From the NCBI RefSeq assembly GCF_900104685.1, contig NZ_LT629755.1, positions 124,001 to 188,000 on the forward strand: a stretch of DNA of 64,000 nt, in the 5' to 3' direction. The first letter of the stretch is position 1. Each line of letters begins with the position of its first letter. The notes under the pieces were generated by a model, which saw nothing but the letters and a program-made list of their open reading frames with translations, was not told where the DNA came from and did not search any database. This DNA is from Agromyces flavus. GTDB lineage: Bacteria; Actinomycetota; Actinomycetes; Actinomycetales; Microbacteriaceae. The position numbers and the translations under genes are program-made. Positions 25,543-33,950 of this stretch are shown piece by piece.

Positions 25543-26808
25543 ATGCCCGACGGTCTCTTCTGGGTGCCCTCGCTCGTCGTGTTCGGCGGCGCGGCGATCG
25601 CGCTGGTCGCCGGGGTGGTCGGATTCCGCCGGCTGGGCGTGCGGCGCGAGGCCAAGGACGTCGATGCGGCGCGCGCGCTCGAGACGAGCGCCAAGGCCCG
25701 GCTCGTGCGCGCCGACGAGGCCGTGCGCGATGCCGAGCAGGAGGTCCGGTTCGCCGAGGCGCAGTTCGGCGCCCAGGCCTCGCGCGAGTTCGCGTCGACC
25801 GTCGACCGGGCGAGGGGATGGCTGCGCGAGGCGTTCCTGCTGCAGCAGCGGCTCGACGACGCCGAGCCGCACACCGCCGCCGAGCGCCGATCGTGGAGTT
25901 GGCGCATCGCGTCGCTGTGCGACTCGGTGGAGCGACTGCTCGCGGAGGCCGGCTCGGGGCTCGCAGGCCGACGCGCCGCCGAGCGCGGCGCCGCCGCCGA
26001 CGCGCCGGCCCTGCGCGAGCGGGCCGAACGTCTCGCCAGGCGGCGAGCGGATGGCGCGGCCGCACTCGATCGGCTCGGCACCCGCTTCTCGGCGGCGGCG
26101 CTCGCCGGCGCCCACGGTGCGCTGAACCGCGCCGGCCGCGACCTCGATCGCGTGGACTCCGCACTCGACGAGGCGGCGTCGCGCCTCGACGGCGGAGCCG
26201 GTCTCCCGGTCGCCGACCTGCTGGAGCGGGCCACGCACGCACTCGATCGCGCCGAGGGCGAACTGACCGCGGTCGAGCGCGTGGAGCTCGACCTCGCGCA
26301 GGCGACCACCGACGCCGCCGCCGAGGCGGCAGCCCTGGATTCCGACCTCGTCGCCGCGCGGCGCGAGCGCGACGCGGCGACCGACCCCGATGCCGCATCC
26401 GCCCTGTCGGTCGCGATCGGCGACGTGTCGCCCCTGCTGGTCGGACGCGAGGATCGTGCCGGGGACCCGTTCGCGGAACGCGACCGCCTGCGTGCGGCGC
26501 GCGACCGGCTCGAGGTGGCCCGATCCGGGACGCGTCGCGCCGAGCAGCGCCTGGACGGCGCGCGGGGCGCGCTGCCCGGGGCGATCGCCATCGCGGAGAG
26601 CCAGATCGCGGTCGCCCACTCGGCGATGGAACGGGCGCGCGCGTTCGCCGGCGCGGATGCGCGCACGCGCCTCGCCGAGGCGGAGCGCCAGCTCGGCATC
26701 GCGCGGCGCGAGGCCGATCCCGTCGCCGCGCTCGATGCCGCCCGTCGCGCGGCCGCGCGCGCGAGCGACGCCGAGGCGCTCGCGCACTACGCGGCCCTGC
26801 ACCGCTGA
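25543..26808 (+). CDS. Membrane-anchored coiled-coil protein, 421 aa
   Basis: One N-terminal membrane helix (FWVPSLVVFGGAAIALVAGVV, ~6-27) is followed by ~390 residues that are nearly all helical, Ala/Arg/Glu-rich heptads (AKARLVRADEAVRDAEQEVRFAEAQ and many similar). No enzymatic motif is visible. The layout resembles TPM-domain-less envelope scaffold proteins. Function unknown. An inverted-repeat element follows the stop. Confidence 0.65.
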   Translation: MPDGLFWVPSLVVFGGAAIALVAGVVGFRRLGVRREAKDVDAARALETSAKARLVRADEAVRDAEQEVRFAEAQFGAQASREFASTVDRARGWLREAFLLQQRLDDAEPHTAAERRSWSWRIASLCDSVERLLAEAGSGLAGRRAAERGAAADAPALRERAERLARRRADGAAALDRLGTRFSAAALAGAHGALNRAGRDLDRVDSALDEAASRLDGGAGLPVADLLERATHALDRAEGELTAVERVELDLAQATTDAAAEAAALDSDLVAARRERDAATDPDAASALSVAIGDVSPLLVGREDRAGDPFAERDRLRAARDRLEVARSGTRRAEQRLDGARGALPGAIAIAESQIAVAHSAMERARAFAGADARTRLAEAERQLGIARREADPVAALDAARRAAARASDAEALAHYAALHR

Positions 26809-26821
26809 CGCGCGTGCGAGC

Positions 26822-26904
26822 CTCTCGTTTCAGGAACGCGGAGGCTGGTCAGGACCGGATCGCACGCACGAACCTGAGCAGCCTCCGTGCTCCTGAAACC
26901 AGAG
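26822..26904. repeat. 32-bp imperfect inverted repeat, REP-like
   Basis: Arms 26822-26853 and 26873-26904 pair at 28 of 32 positions around a 19-nt loop. The arms contain GTTTCAGGA and CGGAGGCTG blocks. It sits in the 106 nt between converging genes ending at 26808 and 26915. It is much longer than the other terminators here and has no T-tract, so it may be a repetitive extragenic palindrome or a small non-autonomous element. Confidence 0.6.
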
Positions 26905-26914
26905 GTGGCGGGCG

Positions 26915-27679
26915 CTACTTGCCGCCCGAGACCCGGATGTCGGCACCCGTCGTGTACGACGCGTCGGCGGACAGCAGCCACGCCACTGCGCCGGCGATCT
27001 CGTGCGGCTCGCCGGGGCGGCGCATCGGGATGCCCGCCGCGCGCTCGTCGGGTGCGTTCGGCCGACCGGCGGTCGCGTGGATCTCGGTGCGGGTCGTGCC
27101 GGGCGACACCGTGTTGACCCGCACGCCGGCGGGGCCGAACTCCCGGGCCAGGCCCACGCTCATGATGTTGACCGCCGCCTTGCTCGCGGCGTACGGGATG
27201 TACGTGTCGGGCGCCCCGTGCGTGGCCGCGCCGGAGGAGATGTTCACGATCGACCCGCCCGCACCGCCGCGTTCGGTCGACATGTGCGCGATCGCGGCAC
27301 GGCAGAGCACCATGGGAGCGAGCACGTTGATGCGGAACACGAGGTCGGACTCCTCGATCGACGCGTCGAGGAACGGCCCGATGCGCCCGGTGATGCCGGC
27401 GTTGTTGACGAGTCCGGTCACGCGGCCGAAAAGCCGGATCGCCTCGGGCACCACTTCGGCCGCGGCATCGAGATCGGCGAGGTCGACCTGCAGCACCTCG
27501 ACCCGGGCGCCCGCCGCGCGGCATCCGTCGGCCACCCGCTCGACCTCGTCGGCGCGTTCGCGATAGGTCAGCACGAGGTCGTGCCCGTCTGCGGCGAGCC
27601 GCTCGGCGATCGCGGCGCCGATGCCGCGGCCGCCGCCGGTGATGATCGTCACGGGCCGGGAGTCGACATGCGCAGTCAT
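26915..27679 (-). CDS. SDR family oxidoreductase
   Basis: 254 residues, classical short-chain dehydrogenase: TGGGRGIG nucleotide loop (near 14-21), VDLADLD, NNAG, catalytic Ser in NISSGA and YxxxK in YAASK, then SPGTTRTE. The fold reduces or oxidises a carbonyl/alcohol with NAD(P); substrate unknown, with similarity to FabG-like sugar or ketone reductases. TAGGGT (27691-27686) lies 6 nt before ATG, divergent from the next gene. Confidence 0.9.
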   Translation of the reverse strand: MTAHVDSRPVTIITGGGRGIGAAIAERLAADGHDLVLTYRERADEVERVADGCRAAGARVEVLQVDLADLDAAAEVVPEAIRLFGRVTGLVNNAGITGRIGPFLDASIEESDLVFRINVLAPMVLCRAAIAHMSTERGGAGGSIVNISSGAATHGAPDTYIPYAASKAAVNIMSVGLAREFGPAGVRVNTVSPGTTRTEIHATAGRPNAPDERAAGIPMRRPGEPHEIAGAVAWLLSADASYTTGADIRVSGGK

Positions 27680-27730
27680 GACTCCACCCTATGAGCGCGC
27701 AAGGGTGGTCCGATCGCGTAGCCTGACGCG

Positions 27731-28318
27731 GTGAGCGAGTGGACCCCGGCAGCCGATCCGGCCGCGCAGGCGCGCTACCAGGTGCGGTTCGATCTGGGCG
27801 TCCCCGGTGTCGCGCGCATCGGGCGGGCCGCCGACGTGCTCGTCTGGGCCGACCAGGTCACGACGGATGTCGCGGGAGCCGCATCGTCGCCGGGCGCCGT
27901 CGATCCCGTGCCCGCCGAGGCTCTCTCGGCCGCACCCGATGCGGTCGTCGTGGCCGCGGCACTGCACGACGCGAACGCCGCGGCGGTATGGATCCTCGCC
28001 GAGCAGGAGCGCCTCGGGCGACGCGTGTACGTGGCGGTCGTCGCCGCCGGGCGGGCGGACGGCGGCTTCGCCGCCGACGACGTGCTCGCGGCGGGCGCGG
28101 TCGTCGACGCGCTCATGGCGCTCGGCATCGACGACACCTCGCCCGAGGCGGCGGTCGCGGCATCCGCGTTCGGGGGCCTGCGCCGCGCGGTGGCGCACCT
28201 GGCCACGGCCTCCGTCTCCGGACGCGAGGCGGTCTCGACCGGAGCGGATCCGGCCGCCCTCCGACGCGATGCCATCGGCGATGCGTCGGCGGCGGTGCGG
28301 GTGATCCGCGCGCGCTGA
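27731..28318 (+). CDS. ComB-like (2-phosphosulfolactate phosphatase-like) protein
   Basis: 195 residues. RYQVRFDLGVPGVARIGRAADVLVWADQV and an AAALHDANAAAVWILAEQERLGRRVYVAVVAAGR segment recall the ComB fold, which in methanogens acts in coenzyme M synthesis. Actinobacteria do not make coenzyme M by that route, so the true role is open. The protein is shorter than characterised ComB. GTG 27731 is 6 nt after TAGCCT (27719-27724). Assignment is tentative. Confidence 0.45.
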   Translation: MSEWTPAADPAAQARYQVRFDLGVPGVARIGRAADVLVWADQVTTDVAGAASSPGAVDPVPAEALSAAPDAVVVAAALHDANAAAVWILAEQERLGRRVYVAVVAAGRADGGFAADDVLAAGAVVDALMALGIDDTSPEAAVAASAFGGLRRAVAHLATASVSGREAVSTGADPAALRRDAIGDASAAVRVIRAR

Positions 28319-28331
28319 GCCGGAGGTCGCC

Positions 28332-28946
28332 TCAGGCGGCGGTCAGCGCGACCTTGCCCGACTTGCGCGCACGGTGGGCGCGCACCTTGGCCCGGTTGCC
28401 GCAGCGCTGCATCGAGCACCAACGCCGGCTCGCGGCACGCGACGTGTCGAGGTAGACGATGCCGCACCCGCCGGCGCAGATGCGCACGCGCCCGTCGTTG
28501 GCCGGGCCGAAGCAATCCACGGCGTCGCGCGCGATGGTCGACAGCGCCTGGCCCACGGTCTGCACCGAGCGGCCCGCCTGGCGCGACCCGCCCCCGAGCG
28601 TCGGCGGGATGTCGGGGGTCGCCGCGTAGAGGTTGACCAGGTCGATGTCGGCGGCGCGCAGCTCCTCGCCGCGGCCCGCCGCGAGGGCGAGCCGGCCGAT
28701 CGCGTCGCGGAGCGAGACGGCGTCGAACAGGTCGCGGGACCGGGCGACGCCGACCGGCATGGGGAACCGCTCGCGCATCCACCCGGTCAGGTCGTCGGGG
28801 GCGTGCAGGGTCTCGGGCGCCACCGTCACGCGGATGGCCCCGGTGTACGCGAAGTCGAGGGCCAGCGAGCCGGAGTCGAACCACCACCGGCCGCTGTCAT
28901 CGGTGAACCACTGGCCGACGGGGATCGAGACGGTCGAGACGGGCAC
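28332..28946 (-). CDS. CGNR zinc-finger (ABATE) protein
   Basis: 204 residues. The N-terminal ~150 residues match the ABATE stress-sensing domain (LALDFAYTG, VGVARSRDLFDAVSLRDAIGRLA). The C-terminus carries the zinc-binding CGNR module: CAGGCGIVYLDTS followed by WCSMQRCGNRAKVRAHRAR, a DNA-binding element. Probable transcription regulator. GTG 28946 lies 6 nt after TAGGTT (28958-28953). Confidence 0.85.
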   Translation of the reverse strand: MPVSTVSIPVGQWFTDDSGRWWFDSGSLALDFAYTGAIRVTVAPETLHAPDDLTGWMRERFPMPVGVARSRDLFDAVSLRDAIGRLALAAGRGEELRAADIDLVNLYAATPDIPPTLGGGSRQAGRSVQTVGQALSTIARDAVDCFGPANDGRVRICAGGCGIVYLDTSRAASRRWCSMQRCGNRAKVRAHRARKSGKVALTAA

Positions 28947-28955
28947 CGTACGAAC

Positions 28956-29495
28956 CTATCGGCTCCGGGCCCGCGGTGACGCCGCCCGGGACCTCACGGG
29001 GTCGGCAGCGGCGGCCGCCGCGGCACGGCGCATGGCGCCGGTGATCTCGCGGCGCCGCCACACGATGAGGTTCGACGGGTCGAAGCCGCGACGGCAGAGC
29101 CCGCAACTCAGCGGACGGATGGGTGCGCGGTAGCGGTAGTGCTCGTGCCCGGCGGGACAGCGGCCGACCCAGGGGGCGAGCTCGTCGGCGACGGCGCCGT
29201 CATGCGTGCGGCGACCCGCGTAGCCGATCTCATCCGCGATGCGGACCCACTTCGGACCGTGCCCGGCTCGCGGACCGGCCATCGCGTGCGCGACCTCGTG
29301 CAGCAGGATCTGGTGGATCTCGTCGTCGTCATAGCGGGCCGCGAGGTACCGCGACACCGAGATGCGCTTCTCGGTGTAGTTGCAGAGTCCCGCCCGCTTC
29401 TTCGCGTTGTCGAAGCCGAACGACCAGGCGGCAGGGTCGAGGTGCAGGGCGATGAGCGCCTCCGCCCAGATCCGAACCCGTTCGAGTTCCGCCAT
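28956..29495 (-). CDS. SprT-like zinc metallopeptidase domain protein
   Basis: 179 residues. LLHEVAHAM gives the HExxH zinc site (His66, Glu67, His70). CxxGH...SCGLC near ~120-145 forms a zinc-ribbon-like pair, and KWVRIADEIG is conserved in SprT-like proteins. Eukaryotic SPRTN degrades DNA-protein crosslinks; the bacterial role is not established. TATCCT (29507-29502) is 6 nt before the ATG, preferred over an upstream in-frame start at 29519. Confidence 0.82.
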   Translation of the reverse strand: MAELERVRIWAEALIALHLDPAAWSFGFDNAKKRAGLCNYTEKRISVSRYLAARYDDDEIHQILLHEVAHAMAGPRAGHGPKWVRIADEIGYAGRRTHDGAVADELAPWVGRCPAGHEHYRYRAPIRPLSCGLCRRGFDPSNLIVWRRREITGAMRRAAAAAAADPVRSRAASPRARSR

Positions 29496-29558
29496 GGGAC
29501 GAGGATATCCCCGCCCCACCCCGACGGCACCAGTCGCCCTGCCGCGACCGCGGTACGC

Positions 29559-30713
29559 TCAGCCGGCCTCCTCGAGCGGGATGCGCAGCAGCCGGTCATC
29601 ACCCGCGCGGGGCGAGCCGCGGCCGTCGGTGTTGTTCGTGATCGCCCACGCCTCGCCGTCGGGCCCCGGCACCACGTCGCGGAAGCGTCCGAACTCGCCG
29701 GCGAACGCGGGCGACACGTCGGTCGGGGACGTGGAGGCGGGGGAGGCGAACCACAGCCGCTCGCCCCGCAGCGCGGCGATCACCACGGTGTCGCCGACGA
29801 TCGCGATGCCGCTCGGGCTCGCCTCGTCGGTCGGCCACTGCACGGCGGGGTCGACGAACCGCGCGTCGCCGGCCCGCCCCTCGACCACGGGCCAGCCGTA
29901 GTTCGCGCCGGGCTCGATGCGGTTGAGCTCGTCCCACGTGTCCTGGCCGAACTCGGAGGCCCACATGCCGCCCGCGGCATCCCACGCCAGACCCTGCGGG
30001 TTGCGGTGGCCGAGCGACCAGACGAGCGTGCCGACGGGGTTGCCGGGTGCCGGCTCGCCATCGGGTGTCATCCGGAGGATCTTGCCGCCGAGCGAGTCGG
30101 GGTCCTGCGCCGAATCCTGCGCTCCCGCATCGCCGGCGCCCGCGTACAGGTACCCGTCGGGCCCGAATGCGAGCCGGCCGCCGTTGTGCCGGCCGCCGCG
30201 CGGGAGCCCGTCGAGGATCACCTCGGGCTCGCCCAGCTCGAGCGCGCCGGGCTCGCCCGAGAGCGGCATGCGCACGATGCGATTGTCGGACTCGGTCGAG
30301 TAGGCGGCGAACACCCGGCTCGGCTGCTCGTCGTCGCCGGGAAGGTGCGCGAGGCCCATGAGGCCGCCCTCGCCGCCCGACACGACGCCGGGCACGACCG
30401 CCACCTCGCGAAGCGAGCCGTCGTCGAGCACCTCGACGATGCGACCGGCGTCGCGCTCGCTGATCAGCACGCCGCCGTCGGGCAGTCGCAGGATCGACCA
30501 TGGCGCGGCCAGCCCCTCGGCGATCGTCTCGGCATCGCCGACGGGGGCGAGCACCGGCGGGATGGAGGCGGCGGGCGTCGTCGATTCCGCGGTCTCGGAC
30601 GGTGTCACGACGACCGGTCCGGAGTCGGGGCCGGTGGTGCAGGCCGCGAGCACGAGTGCAGCGCTCGCGAGGAGCGCCGCCCGAACCGCAACCCGCCCGA
30701 TCCCGTGGGCCAC
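29559..30713 (-). CDS. PQQ-dependent aldose sugar dehydrogenase, lipoprotein
   Basis: 384 residues. Lipobox LAAC at Cys25 anchors it to the outer face of the membrane. A six-bladed soluble-GDH-type propeller: APWSILRLPDGGVLISERDAGRI, GGEGGLMGLA, GGRHNGGRLAFGPDGYLYAG, LGHRNPQGLAWD, FGQDTWDELNRI, NYGWP. The family (Asd/YliI) oxidises the C1 of aldoses with PQQ. No PQQ synthesis genes are in view, so the cofactor may be scavenged. The start is GTG 30713. Confidence 0.85.
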   Translation of the reverse strand: MAHGIGRVAVRAALLASAALVLAACTTGPDSGPVVVTPSETAESTTPAASIPPVLAPVGDAETIAEGLAAPWSILRLPDGGVLISERDAGRIVEVLDDGSLREVAVVPGVVSGGEGGLMGLAHLPGDDEQPSRVFAAYSTESDNRIVRMPLSGEPGALELGEPEVILDGLPRGGRHNGGRLAFGPDGYLYAGAGDAGAQDSAQDPDSLGGKILRMTPDGEPAPGNPVGTLVWSLGHRNPQGLAWDAAGGMWASEFGQDTWDELNRIEPGANYGWPVVEGRAGDARFVDPAVQWPTDEASPSGIAIVGDTVVIAALRGERLWFASPASTSPTDVSPAFAGEFGRFRDVVPGPDGEAWAITNNTDGRGSPRAGDDRLLRIPLEEAG

Positions 30714-30781
30714 CCGACCACCTCCGGTCCCAGTCTGCGCGAGCCGGGCCGCGAGTGCGACCCCCGGGTGAGAATGGGGGC

Positions 30782-31543
30782 ATGGCGCGCGAGATCGACC
30801 TCAATGCCGACCTCGGGGAGTCGTACGGTGCCTGGCGCATGGGTGACGACGAGGCGATGTTCGCCCTCATCACCAGCGCGAACGTGGCCTGCGGCTTCCA
30901 CGCGGGCGACCCGCTCACGATGCTCGGCAGCGCGCGGCTCGCGGCCGAGCACGGCGTGGCGCTCGGCGCGCACCCCGGCTATCGCGACCGCGCGGGCTTC
31001 GGCCGGCGCGCACTCGCCGTCGCGGCCGACGAGCTGGCCGCCGAGGTCCTCTACCAGGTCGGCGCGCTCGCGGCGACGGCGCGCTCGGCCGGCGTCGAGG
31101 TGCGCTACGTCAAGGCGCACGGCGCGCTCTACCATCGCCTCGGAGCCGATCACGCGGCCGCGACCGCGGTCGCCGACGCGCTCGCCGGGTTCGATCCCGC
31201 GCTGGTGGTGCTGGGGGCACCCGGCGGCGAGCTCGAGCGTGCCGCCGCCGTGGCCGGCCTGAGGTACGCGCGCGAGGCGTTCATCGACCGCGGCTACCTG
31301 GCCGACGGCACGCTCGTGCCCCGCCACGAACCGGGCGCCCTCGTGCACGACCCGGGCGCCGCAGCCGATCGCGCGCTCGAGCTCGTCGAGACGGGCGGCA
31401 TCGCCGCCGACGACGGTGCGCGGGTCGAGCTCGCTCCCGATTCGCTCTGCCTGCACGGCGACACCCCGGGCTCGGTCGACATCGCGCGAGCGGTCCGATC
31501 GGCGCTCGACGCCGCGGGGCATGTCGTCCGGCCGTTCGCATGA
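30782..31543 (+). CDS. pxpA: 5-oxoprolinase subunit PxpA (LamB/YcsF)
   Basis: 253 residues. IDLNADLGESYGAW, SANVACGFHAGDP, GAHPGYRDRAGFGRR, YVKAHGALYH and CLHGDTPGSVD are family blocks rich in metal-ligand Asp/His. With PxpB and PxpC it cleaves 5-oxoproline to glutamate using ATP. ATG 30782 follows GAGAAT by 6 nt. The three pxp genes overlap by ATGA and form one operon. Confidence 0.93.
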   Translation: MAREIDLNADLGESYGAWRMGDDEAMFALITSANVACGFHAGDPLTMLGSARLAAEHGVALGAHPGYRDRAGFGRRALAVAADELAAEVLYQVGALAATARSAGVEVRYVKAHGALYHRLGADHAAATAVADALAGFDPALVVLGAPGGELERAAAVAGLRYAREAFIDRGYLADGTLVPRHEPGALVHDPGAAADRALELVETGGIAADDGARVELAPDSLCLHGDTPGSVDIARAVRSALDAAGHVVRPFA

Positions 31544-32193
31544 GCGACGTCCGCCTGCTGCCGTCCGGCCGCTCGGCGCTGCTCGTCGAGTGCGAGAGCC
31601 TCGACGACGTGCTCGCCCTGCACGACGCGCTGGCCGTGTCGGCGCCCGACGGCGTGGTCGAGCTGGTGCCGGCGGCGCGCACGCTCCTCGTGGCGCTCGA
31701 TCCGATGCGACTTCCGCTCGAGTCGGCGGCGAGCTGGGTCCGCGGCGCCGTGCACCCGCAGGCGGCGGCCGCCCCTCCGGCAGCGAGCGGCGAAGCTCGG
31801 CCCGACCTCGCGCCGGTCGTCGTCGAGGTCGACTACCGCGGCGACGACCTCGACGGCACCGCGCGCCTCCTCGGCGTATCGGTCGAGCATCTCGTCGCGC
31901 GGCACGTGGCCACGTCCTGGCGGGTCGCGTTCATCGGCTTCGCACCCGGCTTCGGGTATCTCGTGGCCGAGGACTGGCCCTTCGACGTGCCGCGCCTCGA
32001 GGTGCCGCGCACGAGCGTGCCGGCCGGTGCGGTCGGGCTCGCGGGCGGCTTCTCCGGCGCGTATCCCCGTGCGAGCCCGGGCGGATGGCGCCTCATCGGC
32101 CGCACGGACGCCGTGCTCTGGGACCCGCACGCCGAACCGCCCGCGCTGCTCGTGCCCGGGCGCCCGGTCCGCTTCCGGGAGGTCGGCGCATGA
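31540..32193 (+). CDS. pxpB: 5-oxoprolinase subunit PxpB (KipI-like)
   Basis: 217 residues. VRLLPSGRSALLVECESLDDVLALH, LVPAARTLLVALDP, and the carboxyltransferase-domain signature FIGFAPGFGYL with VPAGAVGLAGGFSGAYP. It overlaps pxpA by ATGA and pxpC by ATGA. Partner of PxpC in the ATP-dependent ring opening of 5-oxoproline. Confidence 0.93.
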   Translation: MSDVRLLPSGRSALLVECESLDDVLALHDALAVSAPDGVVELVPAARTLLVALDPMRLPLESAASWVRGAVHPQAAAAPPAASGEARPDLAPVVVEVDYRGDDLDGTARLLGVSVEHLVARHVATSWRVAFIGFAPGFGYLVAEDWPFDVPRLEVPRTSVPAGAVGLAGGFSGAYPRASPGGWRLIGRTDAVLWDPHAEPPALLVPGRPVRFREVGA

Positions 32194-33053
32194 CCCGTCT
32201 CGTCGTCGAGGCGGTCGGCGGCCCCGTGCTCGTGCAGGACCTCGGCCGCCCCGGCCGTGCCCGGCTCGGCGTCGGCGAGGCGGGTGCGCTCGACCGCGGC
32301 GCGCTCGCGCTCGCGAACCGCCTGGTCGGGAATCCCGACGGCGCGGCCGGGCTCGAGGTCGTCCTCGGCGGCCTGCGCCTGGTCGCCGATGCGGACGCGT
32401 GGGTCGCCGTCGCGGGCGCGTGGGGCCGCGTGCTGGTGGCCGGGCGCGACGCGGGCCCGTATCGCGCCGTCCGCGTCCGGGGCGGCGAGGCGCTCGAGCT
32501 CGCTCCTGCCGAGCGCGGCCTGCGGTACGTGGTCGCGGTGCGCGGCGGTCTCGACGAGCCGCGCGTGCTGGGGTCGCGCAGCCGCGACACGCTCGCCGGG
32601 ATCGGACCCGAACCCGTGCAGCCGGGGCGGGTCCTCACGATCGGCGCCGAGCCCGAGGCATCCGTGCCCCTGCTCGACGACGACGCCGCGTATCCGCCGC
32701 CGACCGGTCCCGTGACGCTGGCGCTGCTCCCCGGCCCGCGCGCCGACTGGGTGACGGATGCCGCGCTCGCCGCGTTGTACGAGACGACGTGGCGCCTCTC
32801 CGCGGCATCCGACCGGGTCGGCGCGCGCCTCGAGGGTCCTGCGCTCGACCGGCGGATCACCGCGGAGCTGCCGAGCGAGCCGACGGTCGCGGGCGGCATC
32901 CAGGTCACGGGTGCCGGCGTGCCGACGATCCTGCTCGCCGACCGGCCCGTCACTGGCGGCTATCCGGTGGTCGCGATCGTCGACCCGGCCTCGCTCGACG
33001 CCGTCGCGCAGGTGCGACCGGGGCAGGCCGTGCGCTTCCGGCACGCGCGCTGA
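32190..33053 (+). CDS. pxpC: 5-oxoprolinase subunit PxpC (KipA-like)
   Basis: 287 residues. GGPVLVQDLGRPGRARLGVGEAGALDRGALALANRLVGN, then YVVAVRGGLDEPRVLGSRS and GGIQVTGAGVPTILLADRPVTGGYP; all are hallmark biotin-dependent-carboxyltransferase-like motifs. Last gene of the operon; a perfect inverted repeat covers its stop codon. Confidence 0.93.
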   Translation: MTRLVVEAVGGPVLVQDLGRPGRARLGVGEAGALDRGALALANRLVGNPDGAAGLEVVLGGLRLVADADAWVAVAGAWGRVLVAGRDAGPYRAVRVRGGEALELAPAERGLRYVVAVRGGLDEPRVLGSRSRDTLAGIGPEPVQPGRVLTIGAEPEASVPLLDDDAAYPPPTGPVTLALLPGPRADWVTDAALAALYETTWRLSAASDRVGARLEGPALDRRITAELPSEPTVAGGIQVTGAGVPTILLADRPVTGGYPVVAIVDPASLDAVAQVRPGQAVRFRHAR

Positions 33054-33076
33054 CCGTCGGCGGGCCGACGGTCAGC
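33049..33076. terminator. Bidirectional terminator containing both stop codons
   Basis: GCTGACCGTCGGC (33049-33061) and GCCGACGGTCAGC (33064-33076) are exact inverses. Each arm includes the TGA of one of the two converging genes. Confidence 0.65.
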
Positions 33077-33926
33077 CCTTGGCGAGGAACACCGAACGCG
33101 AGGGCGGCGGCGAGGGCACGGCCGTGGCATCCGTCACGACCGGAGCACCCGCGATGAACCGCACGAGCTCGTCGCCGTCGACCAGCTTGGCCGGGGCGGG
33201 GTCGCTCGCGAGTCGGCGGGGCATGGACGCGAACGGCAGCTCGGCGTCGGAGGCGTACATCACGACGTTGCCGAACCGGCGGCCCTTGAGCATCGCGGTG
33301 TCGGCCGCGATCGCGACGTGGGCGAAGGCGTGCGCGAGTGTCGCGGCCTGCGAGCGCGCGAAGGCGAGGCCCGACCCGTCGGCGACGTTGACGGCGACGA
33401 TGCCGCCGGGTGCGAGCAGCGGCGCGAGGAGCCGGTAGAACTCGGCACTGGTGACGTGCGCCGGCGTGCGCGACCCCGAGAAGATGTCGACGACCGCGAC
33501 GTCGACCGCGCCGTGCAGGCCGCCGGGCAGCTTCGCGAGCACCTCTCGCGCGTCGCCGTGCCGCACGCGCAGCTGGGCCCCGCGCGGCAGCGGCAGGTGC
33601 TCGCGCACCAGCTCGACGAGGTCGGACTCGAGTTCGACCACCTGCTGGCGCGAACCCGGGCGCGTGGCGACCACGTACCGCGGCAGCGTCAGGGCGCCGC
33701 CGCCGAGGTGGAGCGCGGTGATGGGCTCGCCCTCGGGTCGTACGAGGTCGATCGCATGCCCGATGCGGCGCACGTACTCGAAGCCGAGCCACGTCGGGTC
33801 CTCGACGTCGACGTGCGACTGCGGCGTGCCGTCGACGTAGAGCGTCCATGCGCCCGGGCGCGTGCGCGACTCCTCCAGGCGGGCGAGGTGGCCGCTCACG
33901 GCGAGCCGGCGTTCCGGGGTGGGCAC
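33072..33926 (-). CDS. Spermidine-synthase-like methyltransferase-fold protein A
   Basis: 284 residues from GTG 33926, which lies 7 nt after TAGCGT; GTG 33935 overlaps that box. Rossmann-type core: LHLGGGALTLPRYV (cofactor loop), VELESDLVELVREHLPL, VRHGDAREVL, VDVAVVDIFSG. It resembles SpeE-like proteins lacking a clear putrescine gatekeeper, so true polyamine synthesis is doubtful. Tandem paralogue of 33951-34706. Confidence 0.7.
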   Translation of the reverse strand: MPTPERRLAVSGHLARLEESRTRPGAWTLYVDGTPQSHVDVEDPTWLGFEYVRRIGHAIDLVRPEGEPITALHLGGGALTLPRYVVATRPGSRQQVVELESDLVELVREHLPLPRGAQLRVRHGDAREVLAKLPGGLHGAVDVAVVDIFSGSRTPAHVTSAEFYRLLAPLLAPGGIVAVNVADGSGLAFARSQAATLAHAFAHVAIAADTAMLKGRRFGNVVMYASDAELPFASMPRRLASDPAPAKLVDGDELVRFIAGAPVVTDATAVPSPPPSRSVFLAKG

Positions 33927-33950
33927 GGATGCCACGCTACCGCCGGTCGC

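Noticed and set aside
26822..26904. Insertion-sequence remnant
   Set aside because: No transposase fragment or target-site duplication around the inverted repeat could be seen.
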